Assembly (NCBI GenBank): GCA_016708875.1
Contig: JADJFA010000026.1
Location: 8,366 to 72,365, forward strand
DNA: 64,000 bases
Source: Lewinellaceae bacterium
GTDB lineage: Bacteria; Bacteroidota; Bacteroidia; Chitinophagales; Saprospiraceae
Reading direction: 5' to 3'
Made by a program: the position numbers and the translations under genes. Below, in pieces: positions 53,992 to 64,000 of the stretch (positions are counted from its first letter, which is position 1; every line of letters begins with the position of its first letter). The notes under the pieces are model-generated. The model searched no databases, was not told the origin of the DNA, and worked only from the letters and a program-made list of their open reading frames with translations.

Positions 53992-55630
53992 TCATGCTTG
54001 TTTTATCCGCCAAACTGCGGCTAAAGTCATTACACCCGCAACCCCAAACCCCCAATGGCTTTCTTCCACCCAACCCATTTCCCACATGCGAAGGCTGAAA
54101 AATGCCATGCCAATCGCCAGCACGGCAAAACTGAGCCTTCGCACGACACGGGTCAACATTTTTACACCTGCCTCAATATCGGGTGTACGGATTTCCAGTT
54201 CGCCTGAACGTACTTTTCGCAAGGTTTTATGAAGTTCGTCTGGCAATGCAAGAGCATTGGTGAGTGTCCGCTGTAACAGATTACGGATGTAGCCTATCGT
54301 ACCACCTTTTTCCTTCAGCAAATATTCCTGCGCAAAAGGCAGCACCGTTTCCAGTGGGTTATAGGCCGGATCCAGTGTATTGGACAGACCAAGCAAGAGG
54401 GTAATGGTGCGGCTGAGCAATACATAATCCTTTGGTACCTGAACCGTGCCAGCAATACCGCGAAAACCAATTTCACTGATAAGGTCCGAAAGGCTGTTGT
54501 TGAAAGGATTGATTTGGATGTCGCGGAAATTCAAGCCTTCAAATTGAATCTCATTTTGGAGGAAGTTGCGTAGCGCAGCGATCATTTTACGCGCCATTTT
54601 TTCCGCATCAGGGCCTTCTGCAAGAAAGCCCATGCTTCGGCAGGCATCGAGCATATCGTCGGTATCATTCTTAACCGTGGCTTCAATAAGTTGAATGATG
54701 CCCGCCCGAAATTGTGGTGATATGGTAGCCGTGGCACCAAAATCCAGTAACACTACCTGTCCTTTTTCATCCACAAGCAAGTTCCCGGGATGCGGATCCG
54801 CGTGGTAAAACCCATCCTTAAAAACCATCCGACACCATATACGCAGCAGTCTGGCGGTCAATGCCCGGCGGTCTATGCCCCAGGCATCAATTTGTGCGGT
54901 GTCCAATATTTTGCGCCCGGGCAAAACCGGGTAGTGAGCACCCGGCCCGTGGAATATGCTGCAAACACCTCCGGAATGGAAACCTCTGGTTCATCCAGCA
55001 GGTTTTGGCGAATCGTTTCCATTACGCGGGCTTCATTGGCAAAATCCAACTCTTGCTCGATCATCTGCCGGATTTGGGCATACATAAAATCCAACCCTTG
55101 AGGTCCAAAAACCAGGAATAAACCTGGGTCAAACGCTGCACAATTCCCAGGTCCGTTTGCGCAATTTCCTCAATATCAAAATGTTGCACTTTAACCACGA
55201 CCTCGGTGCCATCCAACAAGGCCGCCCGATGCGCCTGCCCAATGGAAGCCGTGGCAATGGGCGACTGATCAAAGCGACTGAAAATTTCTTTTGGCGGCTT
55301 GCCCAGTTCTTCCAGCAGACGCCGTTGCACGTCCAGATATGGTCTTGCTGGCAATCGGTCTTGCAGGGCTTCCAAAGGGCGTTGGAAAGCCTCCGGTAAA
55401 AAATTGGACATGACGGATAGGAGCTGCCCAATTTTTATGAAAAGTCCTCCTAATTCAAGAATGGCTTTTTTTACCCGCTCAGCATTGCGGAGGTGCAGCG
55501 CCTCAATCCGGCGATTGTACCAGCGCCTACCCAAGAACCAGCGCAAAAACCTAAGGCGGAAGTAGCTGCTGGCAACTACAAGCGCTGTCCAATATGCTTT
55601 TCGGATTCGGCGGGATTGGGAATGTGACAT
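53992..55630 (-). CDS. ABC1/AarF/UbiB-family atypical kinase (two indels)
   Basis: About 547 residues from the ATG at 55630 ('MSHSQSRRIRKAYWTAL'). The KxGQ-type region 'ELGGLFIKIGQLLSVMSNF', the nucleotide-loop 'ATASIGQAHRAALLDGTEVVVKVQ' (given by its ends), 'EQELDFANEARVM' and the catalytic 'DGFYHADPHPGNLLV' and 'VLLDFGATATI' are all present. Two C-terminal membrane helices follow. Restoring one base in each of the A runs 55107-55111 and 54923-54926 (plus strand) joins 'YSWFFGPQGLDFMYA' and 'TTRFLPGRKILDTAQ'. The family supports quinone or isoprenoid lipid metabolism; the precise role here is unknown. Confidence 0.9.
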
Positions 55631-55744
55631 GGCAAAACAGATATTGAGCCGCAAATGTATGCCTATAATAAATGCGGGGTTTCTGAAGCAGAACCGGAGC
55701 ACAAAGGGCGCTTAAGCCGTCGGATGAAACAGCAACAGTTCAAC

Positions 55745-58282
55745 TCATGAGCATTCCGAGTGCCCACAATTCTTGCAGTGTAAACACCCTTCCTCATACA
55801 CCAGCGCGGCCATTTTGCAGGCCGGGCAAGTGTCATGCGTGGGCACCGTGCCGTCAGCAATAAACTTCCGCAAAGCGCGGAGCACGCCATTTTTCCAGGT
55901 GCTGAGGGAGTCTGAATCGAGGTGCAGGTTTTCCACCACATCCACTACGTAGTGCAACGGCATGCCGTGGCGCAGTATGCCCGAAATGAGCTTGGCGTAA
56001 TTCCAGTATTCTTTGTTAAACGTTCGGGACAGCCCTTCGATGGTGACCTTGTAGCCATCAGCATCCAGATACTGGAAATCATAACGGTTGCGGCCCGATT
56101 GGTCTCTGGTTTTTAGCACTTTGCCTTCCTTGATCTTGCTCAAAATGGAAAAGGAATCTACGGCTCGTCCCGTGAAAATCTCGTACGGTTTGTGCTCGTA
56201 AATGCCAACGACCGCCACCCATTTCTCGTCGTTGTTCATAAAATTGAATACCAGCGCCTCCAGGATATCCGGGCGTTTGGGTGGCACGGTTTCCAAAAAA
56301 CTGGTCTGTTTCTGCGCGTTTTCACTGATCAAAACGCCGCTGCGCGACCCTTCCCGGTACACCGTCATGCCCTTGCATCCGTATTGCCAACCTGTGCGGT
56401 AAATTTTATCAATTAATTCCTCGGTAGCGTTTTCCGGGAGATTCACCGTGACGCTGATGCTGTGATCCACCCATTTTTGGACGCGCCCTTGTAGTTGGAC
56501 CTTGGCCAGCCAATCTACATCCTCCGCGGTGGCGCGGAACCAGGGCGATTTTTCGATAAGTTGCTGTAAATCCTCGGATTGCATGTGTTCTGCCTGTGCC
56601 GGATCGTAACCATTTTGTTGCATCCAAAGTTTGAAGGCGTGGTGAAAAACGTGATAATCCTCCCATTTGTCGCCCGTCTCGTCCACAAAAGTCACGTTCG
56701 GGTTCTTGTCGGTGGGGTTCACTTTCCTGCGACGTTTGTAGGCGATTCTGAACACAGGTTCCAGCCCGCTGCTCGTTCTGGTCATGAGGCTGGTAGTGCC
56801 AGTCGGGGCGATGGTGAGCAGGGCGATGTTGCGGCGACCGTTCACTTTCATGTTTTCGTACAGTTCGGGGTCAGCTTCCCGGAGACGCTGAATGAAGGGA
56901 TTTTTTGCCTCCTTTTGGGTATCGTAAATCGGGAAAGCCCCACGTTCCCGGGCGAGTAAAACGGAGCCGCGATAGGTTTCAAGCGCTAATGTGCGGTGCA
57001 GGTTTTCGCAAAAATCAATGGATTCCGGGGAGCCATACCGCAAACCGAGTGCAGCGAGCATATCCCCTTCGCCTGTGATTCCAATGCCCGTCCGGCGACC
57101 TTGCTGGCATTTTTCGCGGATTTTGAGCCAGAGATTTTGCTCAGTTCTTTTGATGTCCTCACTTTCCGGATCTCGCTTTATTTTTTCCAATATGGCCTCG
57201 ATTTTTTCCAGTTCGACGTCAATGATGTCATCCATTAGGCGTTGGGCGATTTGGGCGTATTTTTTAAATAGCTCAAAATCAAATTGAGCCTCCGGGGCAA
57301 AAGGGTTTTGAACAAAAGAGAACAGGTTGATGGCAAGAAGCCGGCACGAATCGTATCCGCAAAGGGGTATTTCGCCGCACGGATTAGTAGAAACAGTCCT
57401 AAAACCAAGATCCGCATAACAATCCGGCACGGATTCGCGCAGCACCGTGTCCCAAAAAATCACGCCAGGTTCGGCACTGCGCCAGGCGTTGTGAACGATC
57501 TTTTTCCAGAGCCAACCCGCGTCAATATCTTTTGTCACGCGGGGATTTTCGGCATCCACCGGGAAGCGCAAGCGATAGGGTTTGCCCGATTCAAGCGCCT
57601 GCATAAACGCATCGTCCAGGCGAATGCTGACGTTCGCGCCCGTGATTTTGGTGGTGTCTAGTTTGGCGTCCACAAAATGGGCAATATCGGGGTGACGAAC
57701 CGACAAGGTAAGCATGAGCGCTCCGCGCCTTCCATCCTGCGCTACTTCTCGGGTAGAATTAGAAAAACGCTCCATGAACGGCACGATGCCCGAGCTGGTC
57801 ACGGCCGTATTGAGCACGGGCGAACCGCCGGGGCGCAACTGCGAAAGGTCGTGCCCGACTCCGCCCCTGCGTTTCATGAGTTGTACCTGTTCTTCGTCAA
57901 GTCGCATTAAGGCGCCATAAGAATCGCCTTCCACACCGATGACAAAACAGTTGGAAAGCGAGACAATCTGCAAGTTGTTGCCGATGCCCGCCATGGGGCT
58001 GCCTTGTGGCACGAGGTAACGGAAATCCTTGATTGCCAGCAAGATATCCGCCTCAGACAAAGGATTTGGATAATTTTTTTCAATGCGGGCGAGCTCGGAA
58101 GCAATGCGATGGTGCATATCCTCGGGTGTGCGCTCATACAGGTTTCCTACAGAATCCTTTAAGGCATATTTATTCATCCAAACAGTGGCGGCAAGGGTAT
58201 CGCCCTCAAAATATTGAGTAGCCGCAGCGAGTGCGTCTGCTTGTGGGATAACTTGGACAGGTTTGGGCATCTCGTCTTTCAT
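55745..58282 (-). CDS. nrdJ: Class II adenosylcobalamin-dependent ribonucleoside reductase
   Basis: About 845 residues; start ATG at 58282 ('MKDEMPKPVQVIPQADAL'), with ATG 58270 as an alternative. Reduces ribonucleotides to deoxyribonucleotides using a B12-derived radical, independent of oxygen. Landmarks: 'IVSLSNCFVIG' (redox Cys), 'RGGVGHDLSQLRPGGSPV', 'STNPCGEIPLCGYDSCRL' (active-site Asn/Cys/Glu), 'TIAPTGTTSLMTRTSSGLEP', and a C-terminal Cys-rich tail ('DTCPACKMAALVYEEGCLHC'). Complete and intact. The 114-nt gap after it (55631-55744) shows nothing. Confidence 0.95.
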   Translation of the reverse strand: MKDEMPKPVQVIPQADALAAATQYFEGDTLAATVWMNKYALKDSVGNLYERTPEDMHHRIASELARIEKNYPNPLSEADILLAIKDFRYLVPQGSPMAGIGNNLQIVSLSNCFVIGVEGDSYGALMRLDEEQVQLMKRRGGVGHDLSQLRPGGSPVLNTAVTSSGIVPFMERFSNSTREVAQDGRRGALMLTLSVRHPDIAHFVDAKLDTTKITGANVSIRLDDAFMQALESGKPYRLRFPVDAENPRVTKDIDAGWLWKKIVHNAWRSAEPGVIFWDTVLRESVPDCYADLGFRTVSTNPCGEIPLCGYDSCRLLAINLFSFVQNPFAPEAQFDFELFKKYAQIAQRLMDDIIDVELEKIEAILEKIKRDPESEDIKRTEQNLWLKIREKCQQGRRTGIGITGEGDMLAALGLRYGSPESIDFCENLHRTLALETYRGSVLLARERGAFPIYDTQKEAKNPFIQRLREADPELYENMKVNGRRNIALLTIAPTGTTSLMTRTSSGLEPVFRIAYKRRRKVNPTDKNPNVTFVDETGDKWEDYHVFHHAFKLWMQQNGYDPAQAEHMQSEDLQQLIEKSPWFRATAEDVDWLAKVQLQGRVQKWVDHSISVTVNLPENATEELIDKIYRTGWQYGCKGMTVYREGSRSGVLISENAQKQTSFLETVPPKRPDILEALVFNFMNNDEKWVAVVGIYEHKPYEIFTGRAVDSFSILSKIKEGKVLKTRDQSGRNRYDFQYLDADGYKVTIEGLSRTFNKEYWNYAKLISGILRHGMPLHYVVDVVENLHLDSDSLSTWKNGVLRALRKFIADGTVPTHDTCPACKMAALVYEEGCLHCKNCGHSECS

Positions 58283-58438
58283 GGAAAATATCAAGAAGGT
58301 TAAGCACAATGGTTGGCCGAAAGTCCACAAGATAAAAAGCCTCTGGGATGAGGGGAATCACCCTTGTACTTGATGTTTATCAGGTAGGTTGTTAAAAATG
58401 CGACAGACTTTTGAATATCAATTATAAGCATCCACATC

Positions 58439-58896
58439 ATGAAAAAACAAACAGGAATTTGGCTCGACCTCCGCAATGCGTGGGTTATCAATCTTCCGGT
58501 CGTTCCAGACGGCGAAATCGTTGTGCAACATATTTCTTCAGGCATTGAGGAAAACGCTGCCATTGAGAATACCAGAATGGGCACCACTTGGGGGCCACAC
58601 GGTGGCAATAACCAGCACACCGTGGAGGAACGACGGCATCATGAGGAGAAACATTTTTTCTCCAACATTTTAAAACACATCCATCCAAGTACAGAAGAAT
58701 TGGTGATTTTCGGCCCATCAGAGGCCAAAATCGGTCTCGAAAAGATGTTGGAAGATATTCACAATGCACCGAAGCTCATGGGAGTTGAAACCGCCGATCA
58801 CATGACGGAGCATCAAATGACGGCGTGGGTACGGGATTATTTTGGCCGTCCGGCAGCCCGAAATTGCCAAAATATGGACAGGTGTACAATCAATGA
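58439..58896 (+). CDS. Bacterial eRF1-like (host factor/VLRF1-type) small protein (one indel)
   Basis: About 153 residues. 'QTGIWLDLRNAWVINL' at the start, 'EELVIFGPSEAKIGLEKML' in the middle and 'LMGVETADHMTEHQMTAWVRDYF' near the end (key parts 'VETADHMTEHQ') match a small family related to the eRF1 middle domain, possibly acting on ribosomes. The frame as read ends in an odd tail at 58909; adding one A to the A3 at 58861-58863 gives 'AARKLPKYGQVYNQ' and a stop at 58896. Ends about 325 nt before the TIR gene. Confidence 0.72.
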
Positions 58897-58998
58897 TTTT
58901 CTTATCTGAAAAAATCATAGAACTCGTTAATTAGGGTACTTGTTGGGCACATACCAATGGGCGAATTTGCGAGGATTTCCTTACTTAAAGGATTAGGG

Positions 58999-59045
58999 GA
59001 AATTGAGGTGACATCCTCCTTTGTAGGAGATGTCACCTCAATTTC
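58999..59045 (+). terminator. Strong hairpin before the TIR gene cluster
   Basis: GAAATTGAGGTGACAT and ATGTCACCTCAATTTC are exact inverse arms of 16 nt, with further pairing of CCTCC/GGAG around a TTTG loop. An AT-rich stretch follows. It could end the upstream transcript or attenuate entry into the TIR cluster. The rest of the 58897-59221 gap includes an open stretch from an ATG at 59085 that may extend the TIR gene. Confidence 0.6.
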
Positions 59046-59221
59046 ATTAAATATCTTTTCGGATATGGCACTTAAATTGCACTAATGGAAATACTGACGA
59101 ATGGAGATAGGCTAAGTAACCCCTGCCAGGCAGTCCTGAAAACAACCATTTTGAGAAAGTAGCCCATCTTCAGGCTGAACTTTACGAATTGCAGAGAGGT
59201 CTTTCAAAGTACATCTTGCCA

Positions 59222-60183
59222 ATGAAATACAAAGCCTTCATATCCTATCGGCATTCCGAGAACGGCAGGCGGCACGCGACCGCACTCGAAACAACCCTGA
59301 AACGCTACGCCAAGCCCACACTCGCCGTCCCATGAAAATTTTCCGGGACGAAAAGCACATGAAACCGGACATCAGTCTTCCAAAGCTGATTCAGGATGGA
59401 TTAGGAAATTCCGAGTATCTTGATTTTTCTCGCCGAAAAGGCTTCTGCCGACTCACAGTGGTGCGGGGAGGAGTTGGAGTATTGGTGCAACCCGGGAAAA
59501 CTCAATCGCACCGAAAACCTCATCATCATCCTGATTGACGACGACATCGTGCTGAACGAAATGCGCAATATCAATTTCGAGCAGACCACTGCCTTGCACC
59601 CCTTGCTCAGGCCATACCTAACCTCCATTCCGCTGTGGACTTGCGTTGGGCGACTAACGCGACAGACACGGATTTGCAAAATACCAAGTATCGCCATGAA
59701 ATTAATGCCCTCTCTGCCAGGCTCAAAGGCGTGAATCCAGAGGATTTAAACGATGAGGAGATTCGAGTGTATAGGCGGAATATTCGGTTGCGGAACGGGG
59801 CGTTGTTGGTGCTTTCATTGATGTTGTTGACCTCGATTGGCACGACTATTATGGCGTTGGACGCGCAAAAGAAATCCCAGGCCAGTGCTATTGAAGCAAA
59901 AAAACAACAGCAATTTGCGGAAGCCAATGCCGCCGAAGCAAGGAAAAACCTCGCCGACAGAATCGAACAGGAAAGGCAAAAGGAACGCTTGAACTTCGAC
60001 AAATATGTCAGTAACGGCGATGTTTATATAGGATCATTTGACTATAAATTTGCTTTGCGGGAATATCAAAAGGCAGATAGCATCCTGATAAAATTCCCAG
60101 ACGACTCTAAACTGTTAGAAAAAAATGAGGCACTGCTTCAAAAAATAAATAACGCCACCATCCGAATCAGATATCAACAATGA
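59222..60183 (+). CDS. TIR-domain membrane protein with exported C-terminal region (three indels)
   Basis: About 320 residues. The TIR domain opens with 'MKYKAFISYRHSENGRRHAT' and contains 'KIFRDEKHMKPDISLPKLI', 'YLIFLAEKASADSQWCGEEL' (the conserved W-C-x-x-E motif of TIR NADases, Glu present) and 'ENLIIILIDDDIVLNE'. A membrane helix follows near 59795-59860 ('LLVLSLMLLTSIGTTIMAL'), then a coiled coil and a TPR-like tail ('YKFALREYQKADSILIKF'). Indels lie near 59329-59331, 59421 and 59630. An upstream start (ATG 59085) could add about 45 residues ('AHLQAELYELQRGLSKYI') if another C-run is one base short. The stop overlaps the next start (ATGA), so the two are coupled. Confidence 0.82.
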
Positions 60184-62986
60184 AACACCTCGTCCTTTCC
60201 CTGCTGTTCGCGCTGCCCTTTGTTGCCCAGGCTCAATGCAGCATAGAAGAATACCAGATTCTCCTGAAAGAAGCCAAAACCGCTCAGCAAAAGGGCCAGT
60301 ACGATTTGGCAATCAATAAACTCTTTTCGGCGCGGGTATGCCGACCGGAAAAAGAGGAGGACATCAAGAAGAAGATTTTGGAGGTTTTCGAAGAGGTTAA
60401 CCGACAGCGGGAAATGGCAATTAAAAGCGGCGAAGAGGCGAAGCAGCAGCGCGATTCTGCCACCCTTGAAAGAATTAATGCGTTTCAACGCGGGGAAGAA
60501 GCCAGGCAACAACGAGATACAGCTCTAGTTGAACGGAATAAGGCCGAAAAAAGAGTCAGAGAAAACTACGCCAATGACCTGGCGTACAAAAGCCAAACCG
60601 CCCTCCGCAAGGGCAATCGTATCGTTGCGTTCCGGTTGGCCGAGTTTATCCACCAATATGTGGACGGCAACAATGCCAATGCCACCCGTGCGCTTATCGA
60701 AGCGAAGTATTTCAAGGATAACCCTAAGCGCGAGACCATTCCCTGGGCTTCAAATCTGGAAGGTCACACCGACGATGTGCTGAGTGTCGCTTTTTTCCCC
60801 GACGGCAAAAGACTCGCAACAGGGTCGATGGACGGGACAGCGAGGATATGGGACGTCAAAAGCGGAAAATCCACGATTACGCTCGAAGGGCACGTTGCTC
60901 CTGTGAGAAGCATCGAAATTTCCCCTGATGGCAAAACAGTAGCAACAGGCTCTTGGGACAGCATGGCTAAAATTTGGGACGTGGAGAGCGGAAAAAATAC
61001 ACACGCTAGAAGGCCACGAAAATTCGATCCTCTGCGTTGCCTTTTTCCGAACGGAAAAATCTTGCAACTGGGTCCTCGGACAAAACGATCAGAATTTGGA
61101 ACTTGGAAACCGGGAAGGTCATACGTATGCTGGAAGGGCATACAGGCGACGTTTCGTGCGTTGCTATTTCGCCCGATGGTAAAATGCTAGCGACGGGGTC
61201 CCGTGACAGTACCGCCAAAATATGGAACCTGGAAAATGGTAAGATCATCAAAACAATCAAAGGCTATACAGCCAATGTCAGCACAGTTGTTTTTTCTTCA
61301 GATAACAAAAAACTCGCAATTGGATCGTTTGACAAGACTACCCAAGTCTGGAACTTGAAGGACGGCAAAACCTCTATTTCGTTCGAACGCCGGGACACAG
61401 CGGTCTTGAGCCTCGCCTTTTCCCTCGACGGCAAAATGCTCGCATCCGGGTTTATCAATGGGATAGCAAATGTGCGGGACTTGGCCAGCGGTCAGGTCGT
61501 ATACACGCTCAAAGGCCATACCGGCGACATCAATAGCGTAGCCTTTTCGCCCAATGGCAAAAAACTCGCAACGGGCTCTTGGGACAAAACCACTAAAATT
61601 TGGACCTTGGAAACAAGTGAAGTCGCCCCAACAATCAAGGGTTACTCCAACGCATTTTCGAGTATTGCCTTTTCTCCTGATGGGAAAAACCTTGCAATAG
61701 GGTCAGAAGCCCAGGCGGTTACCATCTGGAGTTTGGAAAACGAAAAAACTACGTTTTCAACTTGAGGGCCATTCGGGCTACATCAAAGCGTTGCTTTTTC
61801 ACACGACGGCAAATGGCTCATAACAGGGTCTTCAGACGAGACTGCCAAAATTTGGGATCTGACCAGTGGAAAAGTCTGGCATACACTCACGGGACATGCC
61901 GCTTCCGTCAATAGCGTTTGTTTTTCGCCTGACGGCAAACAGATCGCAACCGGAGCCGGAGACTTTAATGGCAAACGAAAACTCCGTTAAAATTTGGGAC
62001 TTGTCTAGCGGCAAGGTTTTGCAGACGCTTGATGGCCACTCTGCGTCAGTCAATAGTGTTGCCTTTTCACCCGACGGCAAATGGCTCGCAACAGGGTCTT
62101 CAGATGAGACCGCCAAAATTTGGGATTGGACTAGTGGGAAAGTCTTGCATACGCTCGAAGGCCATACCGCTTCCGTCAATAGCGTTTGTTTTTCACCCGA
62201 TGGCAAACAGATCGCAACCGGAGCCGGAGATTTTTTGAGGAAGACCAGTCAATCAGGATATGGGATTGGGCAAGCGGCAAAGCTGTCCAAACTCTTATCG
62301 GCCACAATTTCACCATCCACAGCGTCGCTTTTTCCCCCAACGGCAATTGGCTCGCGACCGGGTCAAGAGACAAGACAGCCAAAATTTGGGATTTGAGCCG
62401 CGGAAAAGCGATCATCACACTTGAAGGCCACTCCAGTGCCGTTAGATGCGTCGCCTTTTCCCCCGACGGCAATCGGCTCGCAACGGGCACGGGGGATGTG
62501 GATGGACAAGACGAAACGGTCAAAATCTGGGATTTGAATCTCGACGTCCTCATCCGACATGCACAGGAGAACCGTCTCGCTGGACTGACGCTGCCGCAAT
62601 TGCAAGCGTACAATCTTGAACTCCTGCTCGACTTTCACCCGGACAACGAAACCAAACTCATCGCCACACGCGAGGTCTGGCAAATCAAAGCCTTCGCAGA
62701 CCTCGCCGCTGTGCAGGCAGCAGGCAGCACTATCCTCTCCAATGTGGAGCCATCCTTTGCCCGTGCGGAGCGACTCTACGCAGCGGCACTTGCGCTACAA
62801 GACGAAGTCTTTATCCGGGAGAACTACGCCGATGCGCTACGCCGTTGGGCGGTGGTGTGCAAATCGAATGGACTGGAAGGTCAAGGCAGCAGCTTGGAGG
62901 CTAAGGCAAAATGGGGGTGGACGGAGAAGGAAATAACCAATATTCTGTTATCTGTGGCGCTATCACAAAACTGCATCGTAATATGA
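60180..62986 (+). CDS. Exported TPR/coiled-coil protein with 14 WD40 repeats (several indels)
   Basis: About 935 residues. Signal peptide ('MKHLVLSLLFALPFVAQAQ'), a TPR-like segment ('AQQKGQYDLAINKLFSA'), a coiled coil of repeated 'EEAKQQRDSA' type units, a helical segment ('DLAYKSQTALRKGNRIVAF'), then 14 WD40 units (for example 'DGKRLATGSMDGTARIWD', 'DGKWLATGSSDETAKIWD'), enough for two seven-bladed propellers, and a helical C-terminal tail ('FARAERLYAAALALQD'). At least five single-base indels (near 60992, 61041, 61755, 61795, 61975, 62235) split the frame. The start overlaps the TIR gene stop. Location is probably periplasmic or on the inner membrane face. Confidence 0.8.
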
Positions 62987-64000
62987 AGCCCTCTTATTTT
63001 TCCTGCTCCTCTCGCTTCCGTTTGTCGCCGCTGCCCAATGCAGTATGGAAGAATACCAGAACCTCCTAAAAGAAGCCAAAACCGCTCAGAAAAAGGGGCA
63101 TTACGACTTGGCAATCAATAAACTCTTTTCAGCGCGAGTATGTCGGCCGGAAAAGACGAGGACATCAAGAAGAAGATTTTAGAGGTTTTCGAAGAGGTTA
63201 ACCGACAGCGAGAATTGGCAATTAAAAGCGGCGAAGAGGCGAAGCGGCAGCGGGATACAGCCACCGTTCAACGCAATCTCGCAGTAACCGAAAAGGAAAA
63301 GGCCGAAAAAAGAGCAAGAGAAAACTACGCCAACGACCTGGCCTATAAAAGTAAAACCGCTTTAAAAGAAGGTGACCTCAACACCGCCTTCCGCCTCGCC
63401 GAGTTTGCACACCGCTACGTGGATGCCGACAATCCCAACGTGTTGCCATCCCTCGTGGATGCCTTGTACTACAACGACAACCCCGATCACACACCCCTGA
63501 CCCGCGTTGCGAACCTCGAAGGGCATATTAGCCTTGTCTATAGCGTCGCTTTCTCGCCCGATGGCAAGCGATTAGCAACGGGGCATCTCGACGGGACGGC
63601 AAAATCTGGGATTTGGAAAGTGGCAAGGCTGCCCTCACCCTCGAGGGGGCACACTGAACGTATCGAAAGTGTCGCCTTCTCCCCCGATGGCAGGCGCTTG
63701 GCAACGGGGTCTTTCGAAGGGACGGCAAAAATCTGGGATTTGGAAAGCGGCAAGGCTGTCCTCACCCTCAATAGGCACACTGGCAGTATCAGCGGTGTCA
63801 ACAGCGTCGCCTTCTCGCCCGAGGGCAAGCGCTTAGCAACGGGGTCTTCCGACGGGACGGCAAAAATCTGGGATTTGGAAAGCGGCATGGCTGCCCTCAC
63901 CCTCGTAGGGCACACTAAAAAGGTCAAAAGCGTCGCCTTCTCGCCCGATGGCAAGCGCTTAGCAACGGGGTCTGACGACGGGACGGCAAAAATCTGGGAT
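62983..64000 (+). CDS. Second WD40 paralog of the TIR cluster, 3' partial
   Basis: Starts at ATG 62983, overlapping the previous stop by ATGA, and runs past the right edge. With small indels (near 62992, 63155, 63601) it reads 'SLPFVAAAQCSMEEYQNLLKE' (signal peptide end), 'LAINKLFSARVCRPEK', the same coiled coil as the first WD40 protein, 'NYANDLAYKSKTALKEG', and then at least four WD40 units of 'DGKRLATGSSDGTAKIWD' type. The N-terminal 190 residues are closely similar to the paralog upstream, which indicates tandem duplication. The end and total number of blades are not visible. Confidence 0.8.

Noticed and set aside
59332..59538. Separate small gene after the TIR start
   Set aside because: It is the continuation of the TIR domain ('KIFRDEKHMKPDISLP') after a one-base break, not an independent protein.

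Overview
The window is chromosomal DNA of a Bacteroidota bacterium, most likely a Saprospiria/Saprospiraceae-type organism (the rank below phylum is inference). Supporting traits are a SusC/SusD pair, type IX secretion (T9SS) C-terminal sorting domains, Bacteroidota-type promoters (TAnnTTTG at -7), AT-rich leaders instead of Shine-Dalgarno sites, and a cbb3 oxidase cluster with a fused CcoN-CcoO. No rRNA, tRNA, CRISPR array or intact transposase was found.

Layout: 1-1.76 kb is an AT-rich island: a partial sensor-propeller gene, an integron attC-like site and a PhyH-type dioxygenase gene, ending in a G12C6 run. 1.9-5.6 kb holds a flavin-type oxidase, an aldo/keto reductase, a small membrane protein and an Omp85-like barrel. 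5.9-12.5 kb encodes two T9SS cargo proteins, one about 1,520 residues long (LTD, CotH kinase, beta-helix). 12.6-23 kb is an aromatic amino acid catabolic region (hmgA, hpd, paaABCD, kynA) with a PLP lyase divergent from an Lrp regulator. 23-30.2 kb is a minus-strand cbb3 oxidase operon (ccoS-ccoNO-ccoQ-ccoP-ccoG-ccoH plus a SafE-like protein). 30.4-36.7 kb carries a TPR-patatin-membrane fusion, a VF530-type protein, a CBS protein and a P-type ATPase. 38.8-52 kb is a beta-glucan (laminarin-type) utilization locus: SusC, SusD, PKD lipoprotein, two GH16 enzymes, a secreted carbohydrate-binding protein and a divergent propeller/LuxR-type regulator. 52-58.9 kb holds a sensor kinase, an ABC1 kinase, class II ribonucleotide reductase and an eRF1-like small protein. 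59.2-64 kb is a translationally coupled TIR-membrane / WD40 / WD40 cluster running off the window.

Two properties cut across the window. First, many genes are split by single-base indels, nearly all in homopolymers and mostly one base short; joining frames restores full-length families, so most are probably read errors and I annotate the joined genes as CDS. Second, many gaps between co-directional genes are filled by long inverted repeats of several unrelated sequence families, and one palindrome type also lies in frame inside two genes (ccoG and the P-type ATPase).

The strongest candidates for undescribed biology are the TIR-membrane/WD40 operon at the right end, the TPR-patatin-membrane protein, the palindromes placed between and inside genes, and the phased TACGACA repeats at the start of the beta-glucan regulator.
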